A stretch of DNA of 64,000 bases from the NCBI GenBank assembly GCA_963680875.1, contig OY804579.1, forward strand, positions 79,163,095 to 79,227,094. Reading direction: 5' to 3'. This document shows, piece by piece, positions 56,801 to 64,000 of this stretch; within the stretch, counting starts at the first letter, position 1; every line of letters starts with the position of its first letter. The notes beneath the pieces were generated by a model, which was not told the origin of the DNA, searched no databases, and saw nothing but the letters and a program-made list of their open reading frames with translations. A program made the position numbers and the translations under genes. The DNA is from Bathymodiolus brooksi (lineage: Eukaryota > Mollusca > Bivalvia > Mytilida > Modiolidae).

Positions 56801-59028
56801 GTTTGACCCAATCAGGGCTTGAACCCATAATCTACCGCACTTGAGGCGAGCATGCTAACCATTACACCACTGATGTGGCTACATTGTTCTGATTCCGAAC
56901 CAACCAGTCTTTGCTCAACAAATACCAATTTTATAGTCCTTGGTTTGCCCTATCCCATAATCTACTTCACTCGTGGCGAGCCCGATGCGGTTAAAACAAT
57001 GTTGGCCATAATGCCTTGTAAGGGTTGTTAATAGAAATATGCCACATAAGATGGATATTCAACCAAAAGGTCCCATTCAGGGTGATTACTATCTAACATA
57101 AACATGTGATTTACTAGTCCGAGATTCCTCTGCCGTCCGACGGCATTTTGTTCGACTTGCTGGAGCCGTGGGACATCAGAGTGCTCTCCATAAGGAAAAC
57201 AGCGGATTTGCCGCTCCAACTCTGGGTCTGCACATTTCCACGTTTCGTGGCTATCAGATTTTATTTTCTATCCGAAACTAAGGGGGAAACGATTCACCGT
57301 ATGTACCCAAATCATGATTATTTTGGGGACGGTTCGGTTCACGATACGTGGAGGCCGCTTATGATACAAACGATATGATGCTCATTTTTTTGAAAAAAAG
57401 TAGTGTTGAACTTCTGTTTTCTTCTTCTGGTGATCATTTCATTAATATTTTGAGAAAAGTGATTCGATTAAATTACGCTTTTAAAATTAATTAATCAAAT
57501 ATCAAATATTTATAATTTCCGCTAGTACGTAAGCGACCTCATATAAAAAAAAACATTTTTTCAGCCATTAAACGTGATCTCGTGATGCTAACTGAATGAT
57601 GACAACAATGCATTGGATGATGGGGGTGATACTAAACAGAGTCAACTACTGAAATAATGCAAAATAAACATGTAAAAGTATTGCATTACTTTGTAGATGA
57701 TATTAAATGACTTAAATGATATTTATAAGTTAATTTCATTGATGTTTTAGTTCTCACGGAGTGAAAATATACAAGAAAGATCGGCGCGATTTACTTCCGG
57801 TTTACCAAAAAAAGACAAGTAACATTTATAGTTCTTTTCGACTGAGATATGAAATATCATGTTTGTCAATAACTCATAAGTGGTATTTGAGTATTAAATT
57901 ATATTTTTAAAGCACATGCATGTTGAAATTTAGGTCAGATTCATGTTTGTCAATGTGATGCCTGTATCGCATGTACGGTGTTGCCACTTATCACACCCAT
58001 CACACTGGACTGCCTCCTGTCGTGGTCTAACTACCTGATTACAACTTATACAACATTCACTTTCAATGATAAATGGATAATGTTGTCATGCCAGAATCAG
58101 GTCCTATATATAACCTCGATTAGGGCTTCACCAAGCTATTGTTACCAAAGCTTAAATTTCTCAAAATTCTTTTGTTTTTGTTTTTCTCAATACCTTGGCT
58201 TGTGTTTTTTTTTTACTTTATTACCAGTAATTAAGCACATCAAAGACCATCGGCAATTATAAAGTATTTTGATTATTGTAATGATTAATGAAACATAAAT
58301 TTAATTAAATGCAATCATCATTAATTAAATTTAAAATATTCGAACAAAACGGATCGTGGGAAGACATTTATAAACATTTGATACAGAAAAAGCTGAAAAT
58401 CACTGTATTGTGTAATATAAACCTCAGTTTATTCATAACAAAAAAGCATTTTTTTATTGAGTTCTTAAAAGTATTGAGTATAAAAGTTACTTGTCTCTAT
58501 ACCGGATAGAAAATAAAATCTGATAGCCACGAAACGTGGAAATGTGCCAACCCAGAGTTGGAGCAGCAAATCCACTGTTTTCCTAATGGAGAGCGCTCTG
58601 ACGTCCCACGGCTCCAGCAAGTCGAACAAAAAGCTCGGATGGCAGAGGAATTTCGGATTAGTGATTTACATGTTTAAATGTAACTTCCTTCCATGTCCTC
58701 CATTCTCGATTTTGGATGTCGATCATACATTTCTACAGACCCCGGTAAACCCACACAAGTCAGCATCGGTTACTTGATAAATGAAAGTTGTGTATAAAAT
58801 TGTGACTTATTTGGAGAAAACCACAGTGATACCAAAAGGCAAAAATCACAAAAAATATTTCTCAATATTTCATACATGTATTTACTAGGATTGGTGGTCC
58901 TTTTAATTGAATATAAATGTATTTATGAGTAAACCTTCTCTCATTTTTTGATCGAGTTCATCTATTGTTGGCTCTATTAATTCCCAGCCGTCTGGTGGTG
59001 GTTTTCTACTTCTTTTTACTTTTGGCAT
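50799..59028 (-). CDS. BUD31: BUD31 pre-mRNA splicing factor, four coding exons, complete
   Basis: Exons 59028-58935, 52386-52264, 51812-51646 and 50849-50799 join in frame to 144 aa, the length of human BUD31, with GT/AG at every junction. The protein starts [20 protein letters not shown], continues [75 protein letters not shown] and ends [12 protein letters not shown]31 is a nuclear component of the spliceosome that joins around activation, and its C-terminal Cys residues bind zinc ions; all of these Cys appear present. The basic N-terminus is the usual nuclear-localisation segment. Introns are 6548, 451 and 796 bp and carry several transposons. Identity to the animal protein is very high by eye, so this is a functional gene under strong constraint. 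A 5' non-coding exon may lie upstream of 59028. Confidence 0.97.
50935..51130 (-). repeat. Two adjacent SINE 3' fragments in BUD31 intron 3
   Basis: GATTGTTGTTTAATGCCAC and AGCTATATCATGG (50935-50990) are the reversed 3' domain of the type II SINE. AACATGCTTAATTGGATTT and GCTAGCTCACTGAAACAAC (51030-51085) are the tail of a type I SINE. Confidence 0.6.
51290..51525. repeat. 118-bp tandem duplication in BUD31 intron 3
   Basis: GATGTCAAGATTAGTGTCAT occurs at 51290 and 51408, followed in both by AACTCACCAGACTTAATGGG and ATATAATGATGGATGAAGCC. Only a few substitutions separate the copies, so the duplication is recent. It lies about 120 bp intronic of the exon 3 donor. Confidence 0.9.
51646..51812 (-). 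CDS. BUD31: BUD31 coding exon 3
   Basis: The acceptor ACTTTCAG precedes AACTCTATGAG; the donor is GTAAGT after GAAGCT. It encodes [20 protein letters not shown] through [12 protein letters not shown], including five zinc-ligand candidate Cys residues. Confidence 0.96.
51990..52222 (+). mobile_element. SINE, type II relative, nearly full length, in BUD31 intron 2
   Basis: Runs from a tRNA-like head (GTATGCAGTTGGATTTACAA, GTTGTGAGTTTGAATCCAGG) to the 3' domain TATATAACTGAAATATTGC and GTGGCGATAAACACC. It fills more than half of the 451-bp intron. Confidence 0.75.
52264..52386 (-). CDS. BUD31: BUD31 coding exon 2
   Basis: The acceptor TTTTTTTATAG precedes CTGAAACAGATCC; the donor GTTAGT follows CAGCAGAG. 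It encodes [20 protein letters not shown] and [20 protein letters not shown]. Confidence 0.96.
52493..52678. mobile_element. 186-bp mariner-type MITE in BUD31 intron 1
   Basis: The left end is CAGTCAAACCTGTATTAAG and the right end reads, on the other strand, CAGTCAAGCTTGC. TA flanks both sides directly. It lies about 105 bp intronic of exon 2. Non-coding. Confidence 0.8.
53131..53586. repeat. Minisatellite array E: 9 copies of a 50-bp unit
   Basis: ATTGACCATTTGTTCTACCT is followed by AATATTTTCTGTTTTACCTA and TATCATGTAA. Starts fall at 53131, 53181, 53231 and so on to 53531. Early copies have GTTTGACC and later ones GTTTTACC with CTAGTATT. The last unit carries a 6-base CCGGTA addition. It lies in BUD31 intron 1. 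Confidence 0.95.
53765..55528. mobile_element. 1764-bp non-autonomous hAT-type transposon with perfect 8-bp target duplication
   Basis: CCGGGCTA occurs at 53757-53764 and 55529-55536. The left end is CAGACATGGG and the right end reads CAGACTTGGG on the other strand, as in hAT ends. Both subterminal regions are packed with GTAATCGATTACATT motifs (53790-53900 and 55375-55500). The interior is AT-rich with no transposase frame. It lies in BUD31 intron 1. Confidence 0.9.
55689..56543. mobile_element. 855-bp hAT-like deletion derivative with 12-bp terminal inverted repeats
   Basis: The left end CAGGGCTCTACA matches exactly the reverse complement of the right end. GATAT directly abuts both ends (55684-55688 and 56544-56548), giving a 5-bp duplication, as reported for some hAT subgroups. 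It contains the N-terminal remnant of a transposase-like protein on the minus strand and lies only 160 bp from the preceding hAT element. Confidence 0.75.
56053..56307 (-). pseudogene. N-terminal remnant of a hAT-type (ZNF862-like) transposase
   Basis: The frame from the ATG at 56307 reads [18 protein letters not shown], then two internal stops, then [23 protein letters not shown] and [15 protein letters not shown] before a stop. The start and the CDFCRK motif resemble the beginning of hAT-type proteins with a TTF-like zinc finger, as in ZNF862 relatives. The rest of the transposase is deleted. Confidence 0.5.
56755..57000 (-). mobile_element. Two adjacent type I SINE heads in BUD31 intron 1
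   Basis: On the minus strand CATCAGTGGTGTAATGGTTA and GGGTTCAAGCCCTGATTGG form a clear tRNA-like head at about 56880-56810. A second, shorter head (AACCGCATCGGGCTCGCC and ATTATGGGATAGGG) lies at 57000-56925. Confidence 0.65.
57097..58680. mobile_element. 1.58-kb foldback element with ~178-bp terminal inverted repeats
   Basis: The left arm (57097-57274) and right arm (58503-58680) are inverted copies sharing AACATGT, TCCTCTGCC, TTCGACTTGCTGGAGCCGTG and CCACGTTTCGTGGCTATCAG. The outer ends are flanked by TAA on both sides (57094-57096 and 58681-58683), suggesting a 3-bp duplication as in PIF/Harbinger. The 1.2-kb interior shows no transposase. It lies in BUD31 intron 1, 250 bp from exon 1. Confidence 0.75.
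58935..59028 (-). CDS. BUD31: BUD31 coding exon 1
   Basis: The ATG at 59028 opens [31 protein letters not shown]; the donor is GTTTAC after GAGAGAAG. An in-frame ATG further upstream (59085) gives a non-conserved extension, so 59028 is chosen. A possible 3' splice site (GTTGAACAG at about 59059) could join a 5' UTR exon. Confidence 0.96.
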
Positions 59029-59089
59029 GATGATCCCTGTTTTTGTTAGTGCGTTTTCCTGTTCAACATACAGGAATGCTAACAATTGG

Positions 59090-59887
59090 ATTTTAAGTCC
59101 GATATTGATATTATAATATTTGAACTACTAAATTATTAGAAAAATGTATAAATTCATATTTATGCTTTTTTTTAAATGAACTAGAATAGATATCAAAATA
59201 TATAATTAAATTTGCATTAAGGGTTTATGAATAATATAACATTTAAAGGTCGGAGAATATGTGCGTTTTTAGCTATATTTCATCATCATTGGACACACAG
59301 ACAGATTCAAGAGTTTGCTTGGAAAATTTGTGCTAACAACACATTTAGTGTTCGATATCTTACCTTGAGTAATTACGAACATCAATTAATTGAAAAAATG
59401 CCGCGAGGTACAATTCTTTGTTCCACACGATACACTATTTTGCTTCTTAAATAAGGAAGCTTTTGATATCAGTAAAAAAATCACCACTAGAAGTAGAACA
59501 GAAGTTAATTGCACAATAACCATGTCATACTCATGGCGAACACGTTCGCCCTTATTTTGATATAATATATTTGACTAGTACTTTATCATGAATAATTTCC
59601 TATGCTACAATGTCTTGTACCAACATATGTATAGAATAGAATATATTTTATTGCCTAATCATAGACATAGGGCCCACATGACTCATGTCATGAGGCATCA
59701 TTAACATTATAACAATGCAAACATTCATGATTGATAAATGAGACATACACACAAAAGAAAAAAGTCATAGTTTAAGGTTTTTATATTTCTAAAAATATAA
59801 TTATTATTATTTAGTGGATCATGTTCTGGTTTGTCCCATATATCTCGGATCCAGTGTGAAAATTTACATATGTTGCATAAGGAAACA
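59090..59887. other. Intergenic DNA upstream of BUD31
   Basis: AT-rich; no gene, CpG-rich promoter or clear element recognised. The BUD31 promoter should lie here or just above. Confidence 0.45.
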
Positions 59888-60193
59888 AGACAGTTCGGCA
59901 CCAAGACATTTCGGCACCCGTTGAAAAAGACAGTTCGGCACCAAGACATTTCGGTACCGTTGAAAAAAATTGTCAAATCGGCACCACATTTTCTTTCAAA
60001 CAAACGTGATTACCTTTTTTAAAATAAAATCAACGAAAATTTAAAAAAAACATCAATGATCGTTTAAATGCAATCAAAACATATTTTATTTAAATATTCT
60101 TTAAAAGAAGCCATTATTAACTTAATTAAGATCAAAAGCAGTGATCAAATGTTTACAGCTTGTGTTTGCATTGGTGATTGTTTGCTTTCGAGA

Positions 60194-60268
60194 TGATCCG
60201 GCCTTACGAAAATCCGGCCTTAAACAAATGCGGCCTTAGTTGATACGGCCTTGGTTAATGCGGCCTCA
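60194..60268. repeat. Short array of about five degenerate ~15-bp units
   Basis: ATCCGGCCTTACGAAA, ATCCGGCCTTAAACAA, ATGCGGCCTTAGTTG, ATACGGCCTTGGTTA and ATGCGGCCTCAGTTA follow one another. Confidence 0.75.
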
Positions 60269-60559
60269 GTTAAGAATGATGTGTATCTATGGATATATAC
60301 GATACATACGATAAAACGACACATTGTGATGATTTGAGTAAATAATTAATTAATTAATTTGTCTATCAGGTGCCATATAGCATGGTTTTTTTGTTTACAC
60401 CATGACAGAAAAATATTAGAAAATTAACGTATGTAGACGTAATTTTAATGAATAGATTATTAAAAATATAATAAAACAAAAACAAAATATTTGAACAAAA
60501 ACGAATCGCGAGAAGACATTAAACATTTGAACAAGGATTTGAATCACAAAATTCTTTTT

Positions 60560-62176
60560 TTAGCTCACCTGACCCAAAGGGTCATGTGAGGTATTGCCAT
60601 CACTTGGCGTCCGTCGTCCGTCCGTTAACTTTTCATATTTTAATCTACTCCTCTGAAACAACTGGACCAAATGGAACCAAACTTGGCAGAAAGCATCTAC
60701 ATAAGGTCCTCTATAAAGTTTCTTCATTTCGTCCCATTCCGCCAACAAATATGGCCACCAAGGGCAATTCTTGTTTCTGATTGGCTAATGTTAAAAAAAT
60801 CTTCTCCTCTGAAACTGCTAGACCAAATGGAGCCAAACTTGGCAGGAAGCATCTATGTAAGATCCTCTATAATACTTCTTCATTTAATTCCATTCGGCCA
60901 ACAAACATGGCCGCTGTTACTAAAAATAGAACATATGGTAAAATTGCACATTTTTGGTAACAACTCAAAAACCGTTAATAATATCAGAAATCTGACAGGG
61001 GTATAAATGATCAGCACAGGAAGATCTAACTACCCTGAAATTTTGAAGAAAATCTGATTACCTATCTTGGAGTTATTGCCCTTTTTTCATCAAATTTTCA
61101 AAATTTTAATACTTTTCGTTTTTTATTTCAAAAACTATAAGAGATAGACGTTAAGTTTAAACAGCAAACATGTGCAGCATGTCAAGATCTACATGCCCTG
61201 CAATTTTGAAGTAAATCTGATTAACCGTCTAGGAGTTTAATTTAAACATTTTTGTCTGATATTTCAAAAACTATTAGAGATAAAGGTTAAGTTTAAATTG
61301 CAAACATGTGCAGCATATTAAGATCTACCTACCCTGTAATTTTGAAGTTAATTTGAGTACCCAATTTGGAGTTATTGCCCTTTTTTTCGTCAAATTTTCA
61401 AAATGTTAATACCTTTTGTCCTTTATTTCAAAAACTATAAGAGATAGATGTTAAGTTTAAACAGCAAACATGTTCAGCATGTCAAGATCAACCTAGCCTA
61501 CAATTTTAAAGTAAATCTGATTACCCATCTTGAAGTTATTGCCCTTTTTTCATCAAATTTTAAAAATGTTAATACTTTTCATCCTTTATTTCAAAAACTA
61601 TAAGAGATAGATGTTGAGTGTAAACTGAAAACATGTTCAGCTTGTCAAGATCTACATGCCCTGCAATTTTGAAGTAAATCTGATTACCCGTCTAGGAGTT
61701 ATTCCCCTTTTTTCATCATTTTTTTAGCTCACTTGACCCAAAGGGCCATGTGAGGTATTGCCATCACTTAGCGTCCGTCGTCCGTCCATTAACTTTTTCA
61801 TATTTTAATCTTCTCCTCTGAAACAACTTGGCCAAATGGAACCAAACTTGGCAGTAAGCATCTATGTAAGGTCCTCTATAAAGTTTCTCCATTTCGTTCC
61901 ATTTGGCCTATAGACATGGCCGCCAAGAATAATTCTTTTTTCTGATTGGCTAATGTTAAAAAAATCTTCTCCTCTGAAACAGCTTGGCCAAATGGAGCCA
62001 AACTTGGCATAGATGGTCCCTGGGTGTGTCCCTTTCAAAATTGTGTCCGACAGCCCCACCCTCCATTCAAGATGGCTGCTGTTTTTTAAGGTAATGATTA
62101 TCTCCCTTTGAAATTTGCTTCAGTATCATTCTATTGTCAGGTGAGCGATACAGGCTCAGTGGGCTGAGCCTCTAGT
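60560..62176 (+). repeat. Bivalve-wide dispersed repeat, near full length with two internal starts
   Basis: AGCTCACCTGACCCAAAGGG at 60561 recurs as AGCTCACTTGACCCAAAGGG at 61727, each followed by GGCGTCCGTCGTCCGTCC and by CTCCTCTGAAAC-CAAATGGA-CCAAACTTGG blocks. Between them AAAACTATAAGAGATAGA and CAGCAAACATGT recur about four times with a period near 150-300 bp. It ends CAGGTGAGCGATACAGGCTC and TGGGCTGAGCCTCTAGTTT, the inverted start. I recall this repeat from many bivalve genomes; it is non-coding. Confidence 0.75.
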
Positions 62177-62558
62177 TTATAATGATTTATTTTGGGAAAA
62201 AAAGGGAGGTGTTTTTATGAAAAGTGGGGGCGTTTTGGTAAAAAGTATGGGCGAAATGATTTACGTCATTATTACCAAAAATTACTAATTAAAAAATTGT
62301 TAAAATAATAACGATTTATTATGGGTTTTCAAATTCAGTTACGGGTAAATCTTGTGAAATCTAGAAAAAAGATATTAAAACATCAGAATCAAGGCTATTG
62401 GAAGTTTTGTAGTAAAATCAAAGAAAAAAACACGAGTGCCGAATTGTCCGGTTGCCGAAATGTTTCACACAGGCGCCGAATTGTCCGGGTACCGAACTGT
62501 CTTGGTGCCGAAATGTCTCGCACAGGTATCGAAGTGTCCTGGTGCCGAAGTGTCTAGC

Positions 62559-63599
62559 ATTCTTCCTTAACAAGTAGTAAACCTGCTAAAAACACCAAGG
62601 GACCGTGCTTCTGACACACCCCATCTATTAATTGCATTTTCTCACAATTATATATAATATTAAATACTTATCACATACTATATATAAATAAAAAAAATAA
62701 AAAATTAGTTAATTATTATATCTATTATTATTATTGTTATTCATTCGGATGTGTCACCTCGTGTTTAGAGCAGGAGAACTAGTTGGAGGAAATATGTAAA
62801 TGTGTAGTATAATTAAACATTTTAATAAGGCTAATAACATTTTGCCTTTTGGTTCATTTCAATACGGTTGTGTCAAATAATGTCAATTCCGACCATGTTC
62901 CGTGTCTTGACGTCTGAACCCCTTGGCAAACGACTTCCGGTGTTTACGCTATTACTGAGACAACGTCAGCATTTCATAGTCGTAGATGCGTTAGATTATA
63001 AGTAATTTTAATATAGAGACACCAAGGAAATGGGTGAATAAATACTGATGTTCGGTACCCCAGTATATGTCTGATATCAGAAATATATATGGGCAGATCG
63101 TTTTCGGTTCATGATGCTGACAGCAGCAAATAAAGTAAGAAATCAAATTTAATTTTAAAGAAGTAATTATCTCTGTATTCATGTCTTTGATACAAATAAA
63201 ATAATTTAATTGATATCTGTCTTTTACAAAAAATGTTAAGATTTTTTTAAGCTGAGGATCGAACATTAAAACGGCACATATCAATTGAAGTTTTTGTTGT
63301 GTACATTGACACCGGAAGTCTAGTGCTTGTATATAGCCATCAAAGTCACGTGATCTGGCGGGCGAAAATAACAAAATTTTGACGGAATGGAAATGATTCG
63401 AAACAACCGTATTCAGACGTTCTCAAGACCAACAATTTTTCATACGCTATTTCCATACCTTTTTTTATTAAAGCCACCTAAAACAAATATGGAATCGACA
63501 CTCTTTAATCATGTCAACGTTATAATAATAATAAAAAAGTACAATAGTTATTATCTTCTCTTTTGTGAAATATTTTCTTGGCGATAAATATAATTATAC
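62559..63599. other. Intergenic DNA with no recognised gene
   Basis: AT-rich with a GC-richer spot near 63340-63365 containing CACGTG. A frame of 127 codons at 62991-63374 has no recognisable motif. Confidence 0.4.
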
Positions 63600-64000
63600 T
63601 CCCCGCAACGAAGTTGTAGGGGGGCATACTGGTTTCACCATGTCCGTCTGTAGACAAATCCTATGTCGTACGATAACTTGAGTTGTGTTTCTTAGAATCT
63701 TTTAAAATTTTATCAGCTGTTTACTGGTGAAGAGAGGAGGATCCCTTTCTTTTTTGACGATTTTCACTTTTGCCATTCCAGAGTTATTGGACTTGATATG
63801 ATGGAAAATAGGATTGTTACCCTATGTCGTATGATAACTTGAGTAGTGTTTCTCTGAATGTTTTGAAATTTTATCAGCAGCTTACCGGTGAAGAGAGGAG
63901 GATTCCTTTCATTTTTGACGATTTTCACTTTTGCCGTTCCAGAGTTATTGGATTTGATATGACGGAAAATAGGATTGTTACCCTATGTCGAATGATAACT
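63600..64000 (+). repeat. Bivalve-type dispersed repeat with internal ~160-bp tandem units, cut by the window edge
   Basis: Begins CCCCGCAACGAAGTTGTAGG and continues CATACTGGTTTCACCATGTC. CCTATGTCGTACGATAACTT starts at about 63660, 63820 and 63980, with AGAGAGGAGGAT and CCAGAGTTATTGGA inside each unit, so at least two full units of about 160 bp are present. I recall this family from bivalve genomes. Confidence 0.75.

Larger units (their letters stand above)
59888..62558. mobile_element. Candidate 2.67-kb element with inverted TTCGGCACC subterminal repeats enclosing a bivalve dispersed repeat
   Basis: The left side has CAGTTCGGCACCAAGACATT twice (59890-59955). The right side has the inverted forms TACCGAACTGTCTTGGTGCC and GGTGCCGAAATGTCTCGCAC plus four further degenerate copies (62435-62555). 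Between them lie a small CGGCCTTA array and the complete repeat at 60560-62176. No transposase was seen and the exact ends are uncertain. Confidence 0.5.

Noticed and set aside
57148..57378. 76-codon plus-strand frame in BUD31 intron 1
   Set aside because: Starts inside the left arm of the foldback element, and the inverted arm at 58503-58680 gives a different, broken frame; no motif.
59026..59085. Upstream in-frame ATG of BUD31 ([15 protein letters not shown] extension)
   Set aside because: The extension is not part of the conserved protein; the ATG at 59028 gives exactly the family N-terminus MPKVKRSRK and a total of 144 aa.
62991..63374. 127-codon minus-strand frame near the right edge
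   Set aside because: AT-rich, Ile/Phe/Leu-biased translation with no recognisable domain and no splice context; most likely chance.

Overview
The window is a eukaryotic genome, most probably that of a mussel-like bivalve (Mytilidae). It is AT-rich and intron-rich, and it is full of dispersed repeats of the kind I associate with mytilid and other bivalve genomes: several tRNA-derived SINEs, an 'AGCTCACCTGACCCAAAGGG' repeat, a 'CCCCGCAACGAAG' repeat, a poly-G/poly-C-flanked MITE, and a 'CTTCCGGAGCACCTGAG ... CCCCTTTGGTATCTT' repeat. The species call rests on recollection of these families, not on a search.

Two host genes can be assembled exon by exon, both on the minus strand. The first is a TMEM26-like membrane-protein gene (exons 41389-41199, 39884-39728 and 2863-2093; 372 aa, all junctions GT/AG and in frame). 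The second is a complete BUD31 splicing-factor gene (exons 59028-58935, 52386-52264, 51812-51646 and 50849-50799; 144 aa). Nearly everything else is intronic or intergenic repeat DNA.

TMEM26 intron 2 is about 36.9 kb, and about half of it is three minisatellites. Array A is 18 x 66 bp (4686-5873). Array B is 331 x 32 bp (7317-17908), with the 32-bp phase unchanged at every point sampled. Array C is about 118 x 58 bp (18165-25010). B and C each carry internal higher-order duplications, and their flanks are homologous to each other in inverted orientation, so both seem to have grown inside copies of one dispersed repeat. A 40-bp array (about 13 copies) sits in intron 1 inside another dispersed repeat, and a 50-bp array (9 copies) sits in BUD31 intron 1.

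The same TMEM26 intron holds the most interesting object, a roughly 7.4-kb element (26023-33421) bounded by ~113-bp inverted repeats. It carries a broken gene for a very long protein with N-terminal Cys/His motifs, a conserved central region with acidic motifs, and a C-terminal Cys-rich CXC-type tail. I recognise this as a multi-copy invertebrate family with no function I can name. The inverted repeats suggest it is the body of an unclassified DNA transposon. It was later hit by a 1113-bp element with a perfect 8-bp target duplication and by a 5'-truncated LINE.

Other well-bounded elements are a 281-bp MITE with a TTA duplication whose empty site is preserved in a neighbouring tandem copy, a 1764-bp hAT-type element with the 8-bp duplication CCGGGCTA, an 855-bp hAT-like element with a transposase-like remnant, two TA-flanked mariner-type MITEs, several foldback elements, and three kinds of long hairpin. 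The left edge cuts through a LINE ORF1; the right edge cuts through a bivalve-type tandem repeat.
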